Below are positions 1 to 11,500 of a DNA stretch of 64,000 nucleotides, piece after piece. Origin of the DNA: Sabellastarte sp. h YS-2021 (lineage: Eukaryota > Annelida > Polychaeta > Sabellida > Sabellidae). The stretch is taken from contig OZ024931.1 in assembly GCA_964017235.1 (NCBI GenBank), forward strand, positions 126,677,530 to 126,741,529, read 5' to 3'. Numbering within the stretch: position 1 is the first letter of the stretch; each line of letters starts with the position of its first letter. Position numbers and translations under genes: made by a program. The notes beneath the pieces were generated by a model. It worked only from the letters and a program-made list of their open reading frames with translations, searched no databases and was not told the origin of the DNA.

Positions 1-78
1 TACTAACCATATTGTTAAGACATGCTAACCCTACTAACCATGTTGTTAAGAAATGCTAACTGTACTAACCATGTTTTG
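1..78. repeat. 31-bp tandem repeat, about 2.5 units
   Basis: A unit starting TACTAACCAT recurs at 1, 32 and 63 with few differences. The array runs off the left edge of the window, so its true length is unknown. No coding potential is seen. Confidence 0.8.
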
Positions 79-1531
79 AGTTATTTAAACCTGTAGATAC
101 AACTTAGTAAAATAAAATGTCAGAGCTTCAGGAATGTGTATATTCATAGCTTTCATTCCAAATTTTATATGAAATTGAATTGATTTCTTCTTCATTTTGA
201 CCATAAATACTTCAGGTAGAATAAATGACATATTAATGTCCATATCAAGGCCAGTACCAAGTAAGTAAACAAATTATATGCAACTATAGTTACCTATTTA
301 ATACTATTGGAGGAGTACCCATAAACTATTGGACTGGTGCTTTGAAAAAAAAAACACGAAAAACTTTACCAAAATCAGACAAGTGAGGAAGTTGTGGTCA
401 TTAAATTTGCACGGCATTAATAATTGAAGTGTTAAAAACTACCACGATTGTTTTTAAGCATATAGATCTGTTAAAGTTTCAGATTCTTTACGATTTGACT
501 CGGGAGGTTTAGGGATGGCTGTAAGGGGAGGTTGGAGGCCATAGACTGTTTCCCTGCAAGTTCTGCACCTGGGAAACAAGTCGTACGTTTTTTTTTCTGA
601 AACTTTCGCTTTACACTTTGCTCAGTGCCCTCTTCAAAACTGTTACTGTGAAATCGCTCGTTTCGATAGTCTGTATCTCTTCATACTTGTTCCTTCAGTC
701 TAGTTTATGCTATATAGAATGGCAGCAAGCAAATTTCATTGCATTGAAATCGTACCACAAAAATGCAATGTAAATTAGCCAACACTGAGGTTTATGTGAC
801 AAAGCCATTTTCTATGGTAAATTTCTATAACCGACAGTATCAATGTTATGAAAATGATCATATCAAGTATAACACAGAAGAAATGAGATGTGCGCTTCAA
901 AAGCATAGATAGCAACCTGTCTGTTGATCGCTCTGGTCGATGCTTTAAATATTACCATAAAAACAGTTTAACATGTAAAAATATTACAATATTGTGAATA
1001 AATTTCACCACATTTTTCATAGAATCCACATGTTAAAAATGGCTGTAAATAGCATCTTTTGTGCCATGTTGGTGATTTCTTAAAACTGTGTAGGAGTCAA
1101 TTTCAGACCTTTCAACTAAAGTATTTTGCATTCAGGACAGTCATCAAGTGAACGGTCAGACTTCTACCAACATTGCCACTGTAATATTGATGCTGTTTCA
1201 TGATATACTGATTTATTCTAAAGAAATCTTATATCCTCAGAATTCAGAATGTTGCAAGAACGTTTACACCATTTTAAAATTGATCCATTGAAACCTTTTT
1301 GTTCCAATAGCCATTTAACCAGACACCAGTACATAATATGTCACTGTTACTTTCACCTGTTGAAAAATGTAATTAGTAATATGATATTGGAAATAGTACT
1401 TTTTAAAGGTCGTTCAATTTAGAAATTAAGCACATTGAACTTCCCAAGAGATCAAAGGTAGTTGATATTGGGACTGTTATTCAGCATCAAATTAAGCCAT
1501 TTATTTTTATTGCCTGTAAAATCTGTTTTAA
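79..1531. other. AT-rich stretch without recognised features
   Basis: I see no open frame of meaningful length, no RNA gene and no recognised repeat on either strand. It could be intergenic or intronic. Confidence 0.5.
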
Positions 1532-1676
1532 CCACCTTATTTTCATTAGCTTTTCAAAATTGGAAGTAATTATCATTTTTAAGTCCCCCCCCCCCCACCT
1601 TATTTTCATTAGCTTTTCAAACTTGGAAGTAATTATCATTTTTAAGTCCCCCCCCCCCCCCCCCCCCCCCCCCACT
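1532..1676. repeat. Duplicated segment of about 63 bp with poly-C tails
   Basis: Two nearly identical copies of a segment beginning CCACCTTATTTTCATTAG each end in a homopolymer C run; the second run is about 26 C long (1,648-1,673). Open frames read across it on the minus strand are glycine-rich artefacts of the C run. Confidence 0.85.
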
Positions 1677-2759
1677 TAACTGGTTAGCCTAACAAATGTT
1701 AGTATACATATTTTCTCTGTATTTTCATCCCATACAAAGTTCAAGAAAATTTTACTTAATTAATTTAAAATTGCCACAGAGGTTGGTATAGCCATGAATC
1801 AATTTGTAATTTAAGTTTTCCACTTTATTGTGTTACAGTATCTTAGCATCTGTGACTTAATGCCATACTCAGAATGCTGCTTCTGGTTCAGCCAACTGTG
1901 AAGAGTTCAGTGGTTCAGGCAGATTGCGGATGCATGGTTCCTCCTTCCAATTGATATTTTATCCTAACCACTCGGCAATCATTTTAGTGGGGAGAAAGGG
2001 AGGGACTGAATCCCAACTGTGAGGGGGCGAAATTCAGCTGAGACTGGATTTTTAGATGTTGACCTATTTTACTGAAGTTTTTGAAACAGCTAGTTTAAAT
2101 CGATATTTTGGTCCCAAGCTCTAGTACATACAGATTCATAGTTTTATCTATAGTATGCTACCAAGGTCATCAACAGTGTCACTGCTGTTTGGATGTCTTG
2201 ACTATTGGAGGAATGAACTTAAGGTTCATACATCATTATATTAAACACCACACATGGCACACTGCCATTTTAATATAATCATTGCTAGCCAGCAGGGTTA
2301 AGGTCACCATAATTTTACACTCTTCACAATTGTAACACTCAAAACCTAACAGAATATAGAAAACCTCTTGCCAGACATCCATGTATTTTTATCCTGCTGT
2401 AGTGCCTTGTCTATTTGGATCATGTAGCCTCTGGAAGGCTTGACTAAAGAAATAAATAGGAGAAATCTGTTATCTTTCAAGTCCTAGATATGATCTAGAC
2501 AGAATCGGAGCACATAATGGGTACAGGGTTTTACCTTGTTTGAACCATCTATCCTCTATAGTGGTTAAACCACTCTTTTATCCCACCGTTTATGTTAAAA
2601 GATGTGCGGCCATGCAATTCTCGTTACATTTTCAGGCCGTGACCAGTTTGTGAGAGAAATAGATCATGTGTGTCTTATTTAAAAGGCAAGTAAATTTTAT
2701 AGCCTAGGTGCATGGCAGTTATTGCTGCAACTACACAAGAAATCATTTGCACACCAATT
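1677..2759. other. No recognised feature
   Basis: Unique-looking AT-rich sequence with only short chance open frames. The 3' part of the neighbouring minus-strand DIRS fossil may extend somewhat into its right side, but I cannot align it. Confidence 0.4.
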
Positions 2760-5700
2760 TCCTCTATGGCCATGGTGTCTGCATCCTCAAATCACCTACA
2801 AAAGATTTATGATTCACTTGCATGTCACTTGCAAGTTGGTCCATTTTTTCCCATAACCAGCATGTACGTACATATATGGCTGAATGTAAGGGAAGCATTA
2901 ATGCATGAGTAATTATTGCAGCTACACTGTGTGCTCCTTCCCAAGTCAATTGGTTCTTGGCAATGTAGTCAGGTAAGGGAAACAAAGCAATCTTTCCAAC
3001 TGACCTCAGTTTGACACTATGTTTGCAACCTGCCGTGGATTTCACTTCACTGTTTTCCTGAGGCTAGAGCTAGCATAAAGGCTTTTTTTTCAAGGTCAGA
3101 TGTAGGAGATCAGCCTCTTTTGTGGGTTCAAATAGTTTTTTCTGTTCATTTAATACAACAGGAAAGTTCACTGGTGTAGATTTCTGGCATTTTTGGAATA
3201 TCCCTGTGAAAACTTTTTCACTGTCTATTCACTTCTAAGCTTTGTGCAATAGGGCAACTCACCAGGCCCAAAGTGTCTGAGAGCAGTCTTATAGCCATCA
3301 TTTGTTAAATGATGCCTCTTTGGGTCATGATATAAATCCATGAAGTCTGAAACTTGTTTTATCATTGGTTTTGAGAAGTCCACCAATTTCACTCTTGCCG
3401 ATCTTTCAAAAATGTCCCTTTTTGATGGATCGATGGCTCTTGTCCTTTCAGGAGCAGCAATTGTTTCACTTTGGGTGAGAAACCTTGTTCTTTTTAGTTT
3501 CTCACCCTGACACGGAGCATAAATTCTGAGATACTGAGGATTGTTTTGAAACATTTGATTTCTGGACTGCTTGAATAGGTTCAGGAACACTGGCAGTTGG
3601 TGTCAATCTGTACTTGGTCCCAGAACAAGGTTATTCCTGGCCAGTCTGGGGCTATCGGTATTATTAAACAATTGCTGTCTTATCTTTTGAATCACTGAGA
3701 AAAATGTTGAAAACATGTGTTGCTCACACTTACTGATCCAGAACTGGGGATACACCAAGTAGAAGCTCGTTTGGATGAAAATCTGCCATCAGTTCCAATG
3801 AGTTATTGTGGTATCCGACGTAGTTCTGTTACAGGTGTCACTGGAAAGGTCTAATGTGATGGCCCCTCTCTGCCAACATCTTTTTGTTGATGCTAGCAAC
3901 CCAGTGCAAAAGCATCTTTCATTTAATACACACTTTTTTATTATGAATTAATATCAGTCCTTTAAGCCACCTCTCTTGAGTTGGTTTTACAATAGCCAAG
4001 TCTAGGTGATACTCATAAGCCTCATAGAACACCTGATTTGGAACTGGCTCTGACATTTTTTATTTATGATCCATAACACTGACTTTGCATTAAATCTACA
4101 CCATCTGTGTGTTATGGAAAACCTCCTTTTGGGTGTATTCCCTCATTAGCCAGTTGTCTTAGTCCCAGTAAATTCTGACTTCTTTTGAAAGGGCCATAAG
4201 TTTCATCTCTTTCACTGTAATTATGAAAACTTGTGGCTCAGTAACCAGTCAGGGCATTGACCTGAAATGATTAATTACCTTTGTGTAAATCTCCGGTACT
4301 TTCTTTATCTATGATGAATGGGGACGTGCAGGTAGACATCTTAAAGGTCTGTTGAAGATATTTAGTCCCCTTTGTCCAGTGATGCTCTTATTTGATTCTG
4401 GATTCTCCATTTTGAATTTTCTTATCCTCAGGAATTTTTATCTGATTAGATCTGTTACTGGTCTCCATTTCGCTTTAGGCTTTGGAACCAGAAAGAGGCA
4501 ACAGTTGCTGTAACCGCCCAGTGGGTTTGCATATTGTACTCTTTGTACTGCTTACTTTGTCAGGAGAGACTGGAGACAAGATTCTAAAGGCTACTGTTAG
4601 ATTTTTGTCTTGACTGGGAGTGAAAATAGGAGTGTGTAACTACTTGTAATAATATTTGATATGTTTTATAGCATCCTCTGCTAAAAATCATAGGCGAGGG
4701 GCAACATGTCCTCTGCCCCTACATTAGGAGTCTAGATTGACCTCTGGTGTCTCCAAAGCTTCCTTTGCTGGAGGAAGATTGGCTCCTGCCTCAGCCTGAT
4801 GGGGCCTCTGCAAGGATGCCCTAACCTGAAGTGCCCCCTACATCCTCGCTGGGAACCATGAAAAGGAATTGGGTGTGCCTTTTTGAGCAGGAATTCAACT
4901 TCCTACATCAGTTTAGAGTGCAAGAGGTTAAAGGGCAATAAGCGGAAACTTGTAAGTTCCTGCCATTGTTCACCCAGATCTGGGTGCAAATCAGTCATTT
5001 CTGTGTCACTATGTTACCAATGATAAATACCTCCCTCTGCAGCATATACAGTGTATCATGGCCTTGCTTGGACAAGCTAAGGATCTTTGCTGAATCCATT
5101 GATCTAAAAGTGCTTAGATTTGTCTGTGGCTGGGGATGGTCTCAATTTTTCCCTCAGAAGTCTAATAGGTTCAAGTTCCTGCGCCTGTTGGTTTAGTTTT
5201 ATTTTCAGGGATGGGTTTGATCGAGAAAAGTGGAGGGACCTTTGATTCTGGCTTCCTACTCTTGTGTTATGGCATTCAGACCCATCAGAGGCTATGGAGA
5301 CTAGCACACTTACCTTCAGATCTTTAATATTCAGTATCTGGTGAAAAGTTTCTATGTCTCTGTTGGGAAGCAACAGATCCACTCCTGGATATGATTGTGT
5401 CTGGGCTGAGTTGACTTTTCATTTCTTGAGCCCTTTATTTTTCTCCTCTTACCCATGTATCTATTATAAGATAGTGAATTCCATGGGCTCTGGAGACTTT
5501 TACAGGCTCTTTTCTCACCAGCCCTTGAAGATGCATTTTTGTGGGGTAAAAGAGCCCTGGTTTTGGGTATATTTTTTCTGTACAAGTGAGATTTAGGCTC
5601 CTTACTTGAACGGACATGTCTGTCGGGATTTGTACTTAGATTTGTCCAAGCTCTTTTTATAGGTTTGGATATCCATCTTATTTGCTGAATTTGAGGAAAT

Positions 5701-6700
5701 ATCTCAGCATTTTTGTTGGTATTGCATGTTTTGAGGCATTTGGAGGCCCATATCTTTATCCATTGGGGCATGGACTTTTTCCTCCATGAAACTATGCGGG
5801 GCAGGTCAAATCGTGTTAATCCAGGGTTACTAGGTCTCCCTCCATGGGAGTCAGATCCTGGCTAGGTGGCTTGGAAATAGTGGACTCTGAAATAAATTTC
5901 ATTTGAAAATCTTGCTGCTATTGTTTGGCAAGTTAGTTGACAGCTTCTAACACTGAACATCCCTGTCTTTTTTTTTGGAAGTGATTCCCCAGTGAATTTT
6001 TTATTTCCTTCTGCAATGTGCCTGGGGTTAGGCTTCTTATGGTCAGCATTTCGAAGTCAAGTTGTTGAGCCACACCCGTGATAAAGTGGGGATTGGTACA
6101 TTTCCCTGGCCGCAATTTCCAGTTCATGGTGAGATCCCAGAAGTACTTCTGACTCTTCTTGGTAAAGGTCAGATACAGTGGGCTTTTGTCCTTTTATTAT
6201 TTTTCCATTGGTAGTCCATAAAATCATCGCATAGGGCAAAGACCTCTTATTCAGTTACACAAAGGTCATCACCCTTTCCTTTATAACAGTAGGTAGGACA
6301 ATATCTGTGCTCGTCGAAGCTGTTGCAGAAATATTTGCATTTCTGAACCCTCAGCTTTGAAACTTCAGCCATTCTACTGAAGTTCCACATGTATCCTATT
6401 CAGTTTATATCCAATAATGACCTGTGTATACTAGTACACTTTTAAACACAACAACAGATATTTATCCACACAATTAAAACTTTATTCCGTCAAGTCGCCA
6501 CAAATGGATATATCCAATATGATGGTCAATGAGGACTAAGTATGCATGCATGACATCCAGGTCATCTTGGGGTACTGTCGCCACATCAAACCCCTCTGAC
6601 CATTGAACACTTTGGTTGGCCAAGTTGGAAGCAGTGTTTCGAGTATAACATTAGGTCCCAGAAGGCAAGTGAAGATATTGTAGCACAATAAAGGGGGAAA
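2760..6700 (-). mobile_element. DIRS retrotransposon fossil, type B lineage, minus strand
   Basis: Read on the minus strand, the parts lie in DIRS order. A terminal-repeat-like end at about 6,650-6,700 resembles the left end at 38,261. A Gag start near 6,371 is followed by a Cys/His-rich stretch, with weaker Gag similarity down to about 5 kb. An RT region around 3.9-4.5 kb contains an LFLVPKP-like box and a stretch equivalent to GYEYHLDSGLVKPTQERW of the copy at 47 kb. YR regions at about 3.2-3.6 kb and 2.8-3.0 kb resemble the recombinase core at 48.2-48.8 kb. DIRS proteins copy RNA into circular DNA and insert it with a tyrosine recombinase. The copy is old and broken in many places (well over ten). 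No right-hand terminal repeat was recognised. Confidence 0.75.
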
Positions 6701-7982
6701 CTGAGATTATTATGATTTTAATGGTGGTAATATTCCCTTTAGATGCCAAATAATTGTTTAGTTTTCACTAGAGCTTTATAATATTTTAGGTTTGGCAATT
6801 TTGTCAAATCAAATGAAAAAGGTTATGCTGAATCAGTTACATTCTGAATTCGCCCAATGTAATTTTATAAAAGTTTAACATTCTTTTGGAAGGTAATTCA
6901 CTTCAATCAAGACTAACCTCATCTTTTAGTATTGATTGTTAGACTTCAATATTTTTATTATATTAATTGTTAGACCTAAATATCTCCAATATATTCAGGC
7001 TGCTTTAAAGCTTGTATTTAATTGTAAATCTGAGAAAGTTATACATCACTGGATAGGTACATAACAATTTAATATGGCCACACTTAGACATAATCAAAAT
7101 TCAGTGATTTCAGAGACTGCTGTGAAATCCATTTGTAAACTGTTTTATGCAACTCAAAATCTCAAAACATGTAAAGTTTGATGTATCCTTGGTGAGGATA
7201 ATGCTAGATCTGGACTCTTATTTGAGGGGAGTGAGGGGTTGTAGTATGAGGTTGACCTTTGTAGGTTGTCATAATTCACTGTTTTGTGATATTTTTCATA
7301 CAGGGATTTGCTCATAACTTGTGGATTACCTGCAGCATTAACAAGTGCAGTTAAAATTATCCAAGGTGTAACCAGTGTTATTCAGTACATAATGTATGAT
7401 TTATTGAGAATGTAACTAATGTTATTTAGTGCAGAATGTGTGATTTATTGAAGGGTAACCAGTGTCATTGAATGTACAATCAGATTTAATTGCATTCTGT
7501 ATACAATTGTAAAGATATTTTTTATTGAGATCATTAATAAATTATAAATTTAAAGATATCACCAATGGTAGTATGTGCAGAATTCATGATCTAAGTACTT
7601 CTTTAAAAACAGTTTAAAGATGTGTAGATGTTCAACTTTAAAACAGGTTGTAACATTGATTTACAGCACATAATAATCTTTACTGAGGTGTTGTATTATT
7701 ATGTTGGTTATCATCTTTGTGGATTGTTTGTTTTGATCATGACAGAATATTGTCATTTCATTATATTATTTGGTAATGTCTTTACCTTAATGTTACCACA
7801 GTGTAAGTTTTGTTTAAACCATTATTTGGTCACTTTGATCTTATAATGGGTATTTGTGGCCTTTTTGGAGTCATTACTTTGGTCATAGGACCAAGATACA
7901 TAAAAGTGATATAATTATTATTATTTTTAAAAGCATTTGTTTGAAACACACAGGAGGAACAAAGGTCAAGCACTAGCCATCT
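6701..7982. other. AT-rich non-coding stretch
   Basis: No gene-like frame is seen. A small tandem repeat inside it (7,366-7,480) is listed separately. A 72-residue frame at 7,628-7,843 is Leu/Tyr/Phe-rich, as chance AT-rich translation tends to be. Confidence 0.45.
7366..7480. repeat. Degenerate tandem repeat of about 58 bp
   Basis: About two diverged units share a core like AATGTATGATTTATTGAG, preceded by a TAACCAGTGTTATT-like segment. Divergence suggests an old duplication. Confidence 0.6.
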
Positions 7983-9296
7983 GTAACTGTTAGGAATTTA
8001 ACTTTTAACTTTTTTAAAAGTTAAACCGTCCTTTACTGACCTTGAGAACTTTAACTTTTAACTTTTTAAAAGTTAAACAGTCTTCTACTGAGCTCTATAA
8101 AAAGTTTAATTTTAACTTTATACAAGTTAAACTGACGTTTACTGGCGGTAAGACATTTAACTTTTTAAAAAGTTAAACTGTCTTTTACTGACCTTAGGAC
8201 TTTCAACTTTTAATTTTTTAAAAGTTAAACTGTCTCTTACTGACTGTAATAAAAAGGTACTGTTAGGAATTTAACTTTTAACTTCTTAAAAGTTAAACCG
8301 TCCTTTACTGACCTTAAGAAATTTAACTTTTTAAAAGTTCAACAGTCTTTTACTTACCTCTATAAAAAGTTTAATTTTAACTTGATACAAGTTAGACTGT
8401 AGTTTACTATCATTAGGACATTTAACTTTTTAAAAAGTTAAACTGTCTTTTACTGACCTTAGGACTTTTAACTTTTAATCTTTTAAAAGTTAACTGTCTC
8501 TTACTGACTGTAATAAAGAGGTACTGTTAGGAATTTAACTTCTTAAAAGTTAAACCGTCCTTTACTGACCTTGAGAAATTTAACTTTTTAAAGTTAAACA
8601 GTCTTTTACTTACCTCTATAAAAAGTTTAATTTTAACTTGATACAAGTTAGACTGTCTTTTACTATCATTAAGACATTTAACTTTTAAAAAGTTAAACTG
8701 TCTTTTACTGACCTTAGGACTTTTAATCTTTTAAAAGTTAAACTGTCTCTTACTGACTCTAATAAAGAGGTACTGTTAGGAATTTAACTTTTAACTTCAT
8801 AAAAGTTAAACTGTCCTTTACTGACCTTGAGAAATATAACTTTTTAAAAGTTAAACAGTCTTCTGAGCTCTATAAAAAGTTTAATTTTAACTTTATACAA
8901 GTTAAACTGTCTTTTACTGGCATTAAGACATTTAACTTTTTAAAAAGTTAAACAGTCTTTTACTGACCTTAGGATTTTTAACTTTTAATCTTTTAAAAGT
9001 TAAACTGTCTCTTACTGACTGTAATAAAGAGGTACTGTTAGGAATTTAACTTTTAACTTCATAAAAGTTAAACTGTCCTTTACTGACCTTGAGAAATATA
9101 ACTTTTTAAAAGTTAAACAGTCTTCTGAGCTCTATAAAAAGTTTAATTTTAACTTTATACAAGTTAAACTGTCTTTTACTGGCATTAAGACATTTAACTT
9201 TTTAAAAAGTTAAACAGTCTTTTACTGACCTTAGGATTTTTAACTTTTAATTTTTTAAAAGTTAAACTGTCTCTAAGTGGCAGTAATAAAGATATA
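7983..9296. repeat. Higher-order tandem array: five units of about 260 bp made of hairpin subunits of about 52 bp
   Basis: The boundary motif ACTGTTAGGAATTTAAC recurs at about 7,986, 8,259, 8,523, 8,772 and 9,034, giving spacings of 273, 264, 249 and 262. Each unit holds five subunits. Each subunit has a palindromic core such as AACTTTTTAAAAAGTT followed by AAACTGTCTTTTACTGAC-like sequence, so either strand can fold into a row of stem-loops. Units four and five are almost identical, which points to recent local amplification. No protein coding is seen. It could be a satellite seed or the core of a mobile repeat. Confidence 0.9.
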
Positions 9297-9830
9297 CTTC
9301 AAAAGGAGTACTTAATCAGGTTCAGTTTAAGAATTACTTAGAGGAATTGATTCTGCACTCAGTTGGAATTGATCATTCAAAAACAAGCAGTAAGGAGTAC
9401 ATAAACAGTTTTCATTTGAAAAAAAATAACAGTTGAAGTCTAATTATATACTTAACAGCAGTAACTATAAAAAGTACAGTTAGGAATTTAAGTGAAATTG
9501 TTTTTTAACTGCATTGGCATTTTATTAAAGAGGTATTTAAAGTGATTGCGTAAACATGTTCATTTCAATGAGTATTTAGAGGAAACGTATTCTGCACTGA
9601 ATAAAAATGAAAATTATCATGAAAAACAGCACTAAAGAGTGCATATTAAACAGTTTTAATTTGAGTCTTAATTCTTAAATCTGATTCTGTACTGAATAGC
9701 ACTAACTACATAAAAGTACAGTGGAAAATTAAGTTAAATTGTCTTTTATTAACTGCAATAAAGAGTTTTTTTAAAATGACTGCATAAACAGTGGAAATCT
9801 CTTCTGCACTAGGCCAAACTGGACTTGTTC
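9297..9830. repeat. Diverged tandem repeat of about 210-240 bp, two to three units
   Basis: TTCTGCACT recurs near 9,350, 9,590 and 9,803. A segment like AAAAGTACAGT-TAGGAATTTAAG recurs near 9,470 and 9,713. It adjoins the hairpin array directly and shares the AGGAATTTAA and AATAAAGA words with it, so it may be an older, decayed part of the same array. Confidence 0.6.
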
Positions 9831-10994
9831 TGAAAAACAAACCTTCACAACTTGTCATAGGGGTTAATCATGTTAAGATTAATTCATTGGAAATCATGGA
9901 GTGATAATCTTTTTGAAGGGTAAGGATTTGACCGTTTTCCTCCTGTTTCAGAGATTTCCTTTCAGATGCAATAACTTAAAAAAATATTTATGTACTTCTT
10001 TCAAATTTGGTAGGGGTTATATATAGGTAAGGCCACAGCCTGTTATTTTGTAGCCTCAGCGTTCCACTATAAGACCAATATTGGCCATTATTGGACTGTG
10101 GAGTTTGGCATTCTAACATATTTTGGCCATGTCACCAGTTATTTTCAGAATGGTTGATTTTTCTTTGTTGGGTTACAAAATATTCTATCCAGGGATAAAC
10201 TGTGTCAAGATGCAATCTCTAGTTAATTAGGTTGATGGGAAAACTTAAAAGATACTGAATGAAAACTTGGTAGTTCCACAAAATTAGGTGTCATAATACA
10301 GCTATTTATAAAGGATTTTATAAAGTCTGAACTAGAGAATTGTTTGAATGTAGTGAAAATTTTCAGATAGTATGTACAAACAACTAATATTTAGAGGAGA
10401 AAAATTCAACACAAAAACCAGCATACAAAACGGGACTTTTATGCACAATAGTTGAACAGTTTTATTTTGAGGAAAGTTTATAAATTGAAAGCTTCAAATG
10501 TCGGTAAAAGATATATACATGTAATTTAAATTTAATATCCTGTCACCTGTCAGATTTTCACACATTTCAAAATTCTAACAAATTGCCCCCTCATCCATGT
10601 ATTCTAATCATTTGTGCATGTTTTTTAACCTTTTTGCCCCGTGTTCCACTGGGTAGTCAGAGGCTGCAGTATACTGGTGTCACTAGGCAACCATCTCAGC
10701 TCGGTTGATAATGTTTCCCATCATGTGCACTGGGATACTGTATGCTGAACACTACACAGGAGGATTCTCATGTTTTGGCCTTTTTTGTGAATTCTAATTC
10801 ACATGTGTGTGGTCTGTGACTGTGGGTGATGGTTATCAGTGAACAATTAACCAGTATTCCAACTTCCATTTTGAAATCTTTAAAGAATATTCAGATATAG
10901 ACCATTGAAAATGTCATTATTTTTGCCTTTTACTGGTTAATATTTAGCATATACAGTAAAAATTTTAAACATTGAGGAAATATCTCATTTATCT
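9831..10994. other. No recognised feature
   Basis: AT-rich sequence with no supported gene, RNA or repeat. Confidence 0.4.
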
Positions 10995-11500
10995 GGGCGG
11001 GTTGCATGTAACCAACCTGCCTATGAGATTGGTGTGTCCGTCAGCCGTCTGCATTTTGTTTCTAAACTGGAAAGCACTTCTGCCGATTGATTTAATGTTT
11101 GACAGGATGGTAGAACACTACCTAGGCTAGGTTGTTCTGGAAATTGGTGCCAATAGATACGTCTATTTCTCCGTGCTTTGGTTTACAGACTCTTAACTCA
11201 AAAATGCTTTCGCCAATCTATTTGTAATTTGACCGGGTGGTACTACACCACCTGGGTTAGGTTACTTTTGAAATTTTTACAGTTGGTGAATCTGTCTATT
11301 TTTGCCCCTGCCCATCAGCATTTTGGTTTCCAAACTCGAAAAGGCTTCCTGCTGATTGATTTGAATTAAGGAGAGGTGGAAAACCACCCAAAATTAGGTT
11401 ACTTTCAAAATTGGTACCATTTTGAAAAACAACATGGCTTCTGTTTCCAGAATCTGAGAAATGCTTCTGCTAATAGATTTCAAACTTGACTGTGTCGAAG
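10995..11500 (+). mobile_element. Hairpin-headed repeat (GGCGGGTTG family), old copy
   Basis: It opens with the family's 5' hairpin (GGCGGGTTGCATGTAACC, then CAACCTGCC). Diverged units built around 'AACTGGAAAGCACTTCTGCC...TTGACAGGATGG...ACCTAGGCTAGGTT' follow, matching the internal repeat of the better copies at 28.3 and 49.7 kb. No 3' end module was found. It is the most diverged copy of the family in the window. Confidence 0.7.

Noticed and set aside
1487-1675. Glycine-rich minus-strand frame
   Set aside because: Produced by the poly-C tracts of the duplicated segment.
7983-9296. CRISPR array
   Set aside because: Regularly spaced motifs are present, but the 'spacers' are themselves repeated, the repeats are nested palindromes, and the window is eukaryotic.
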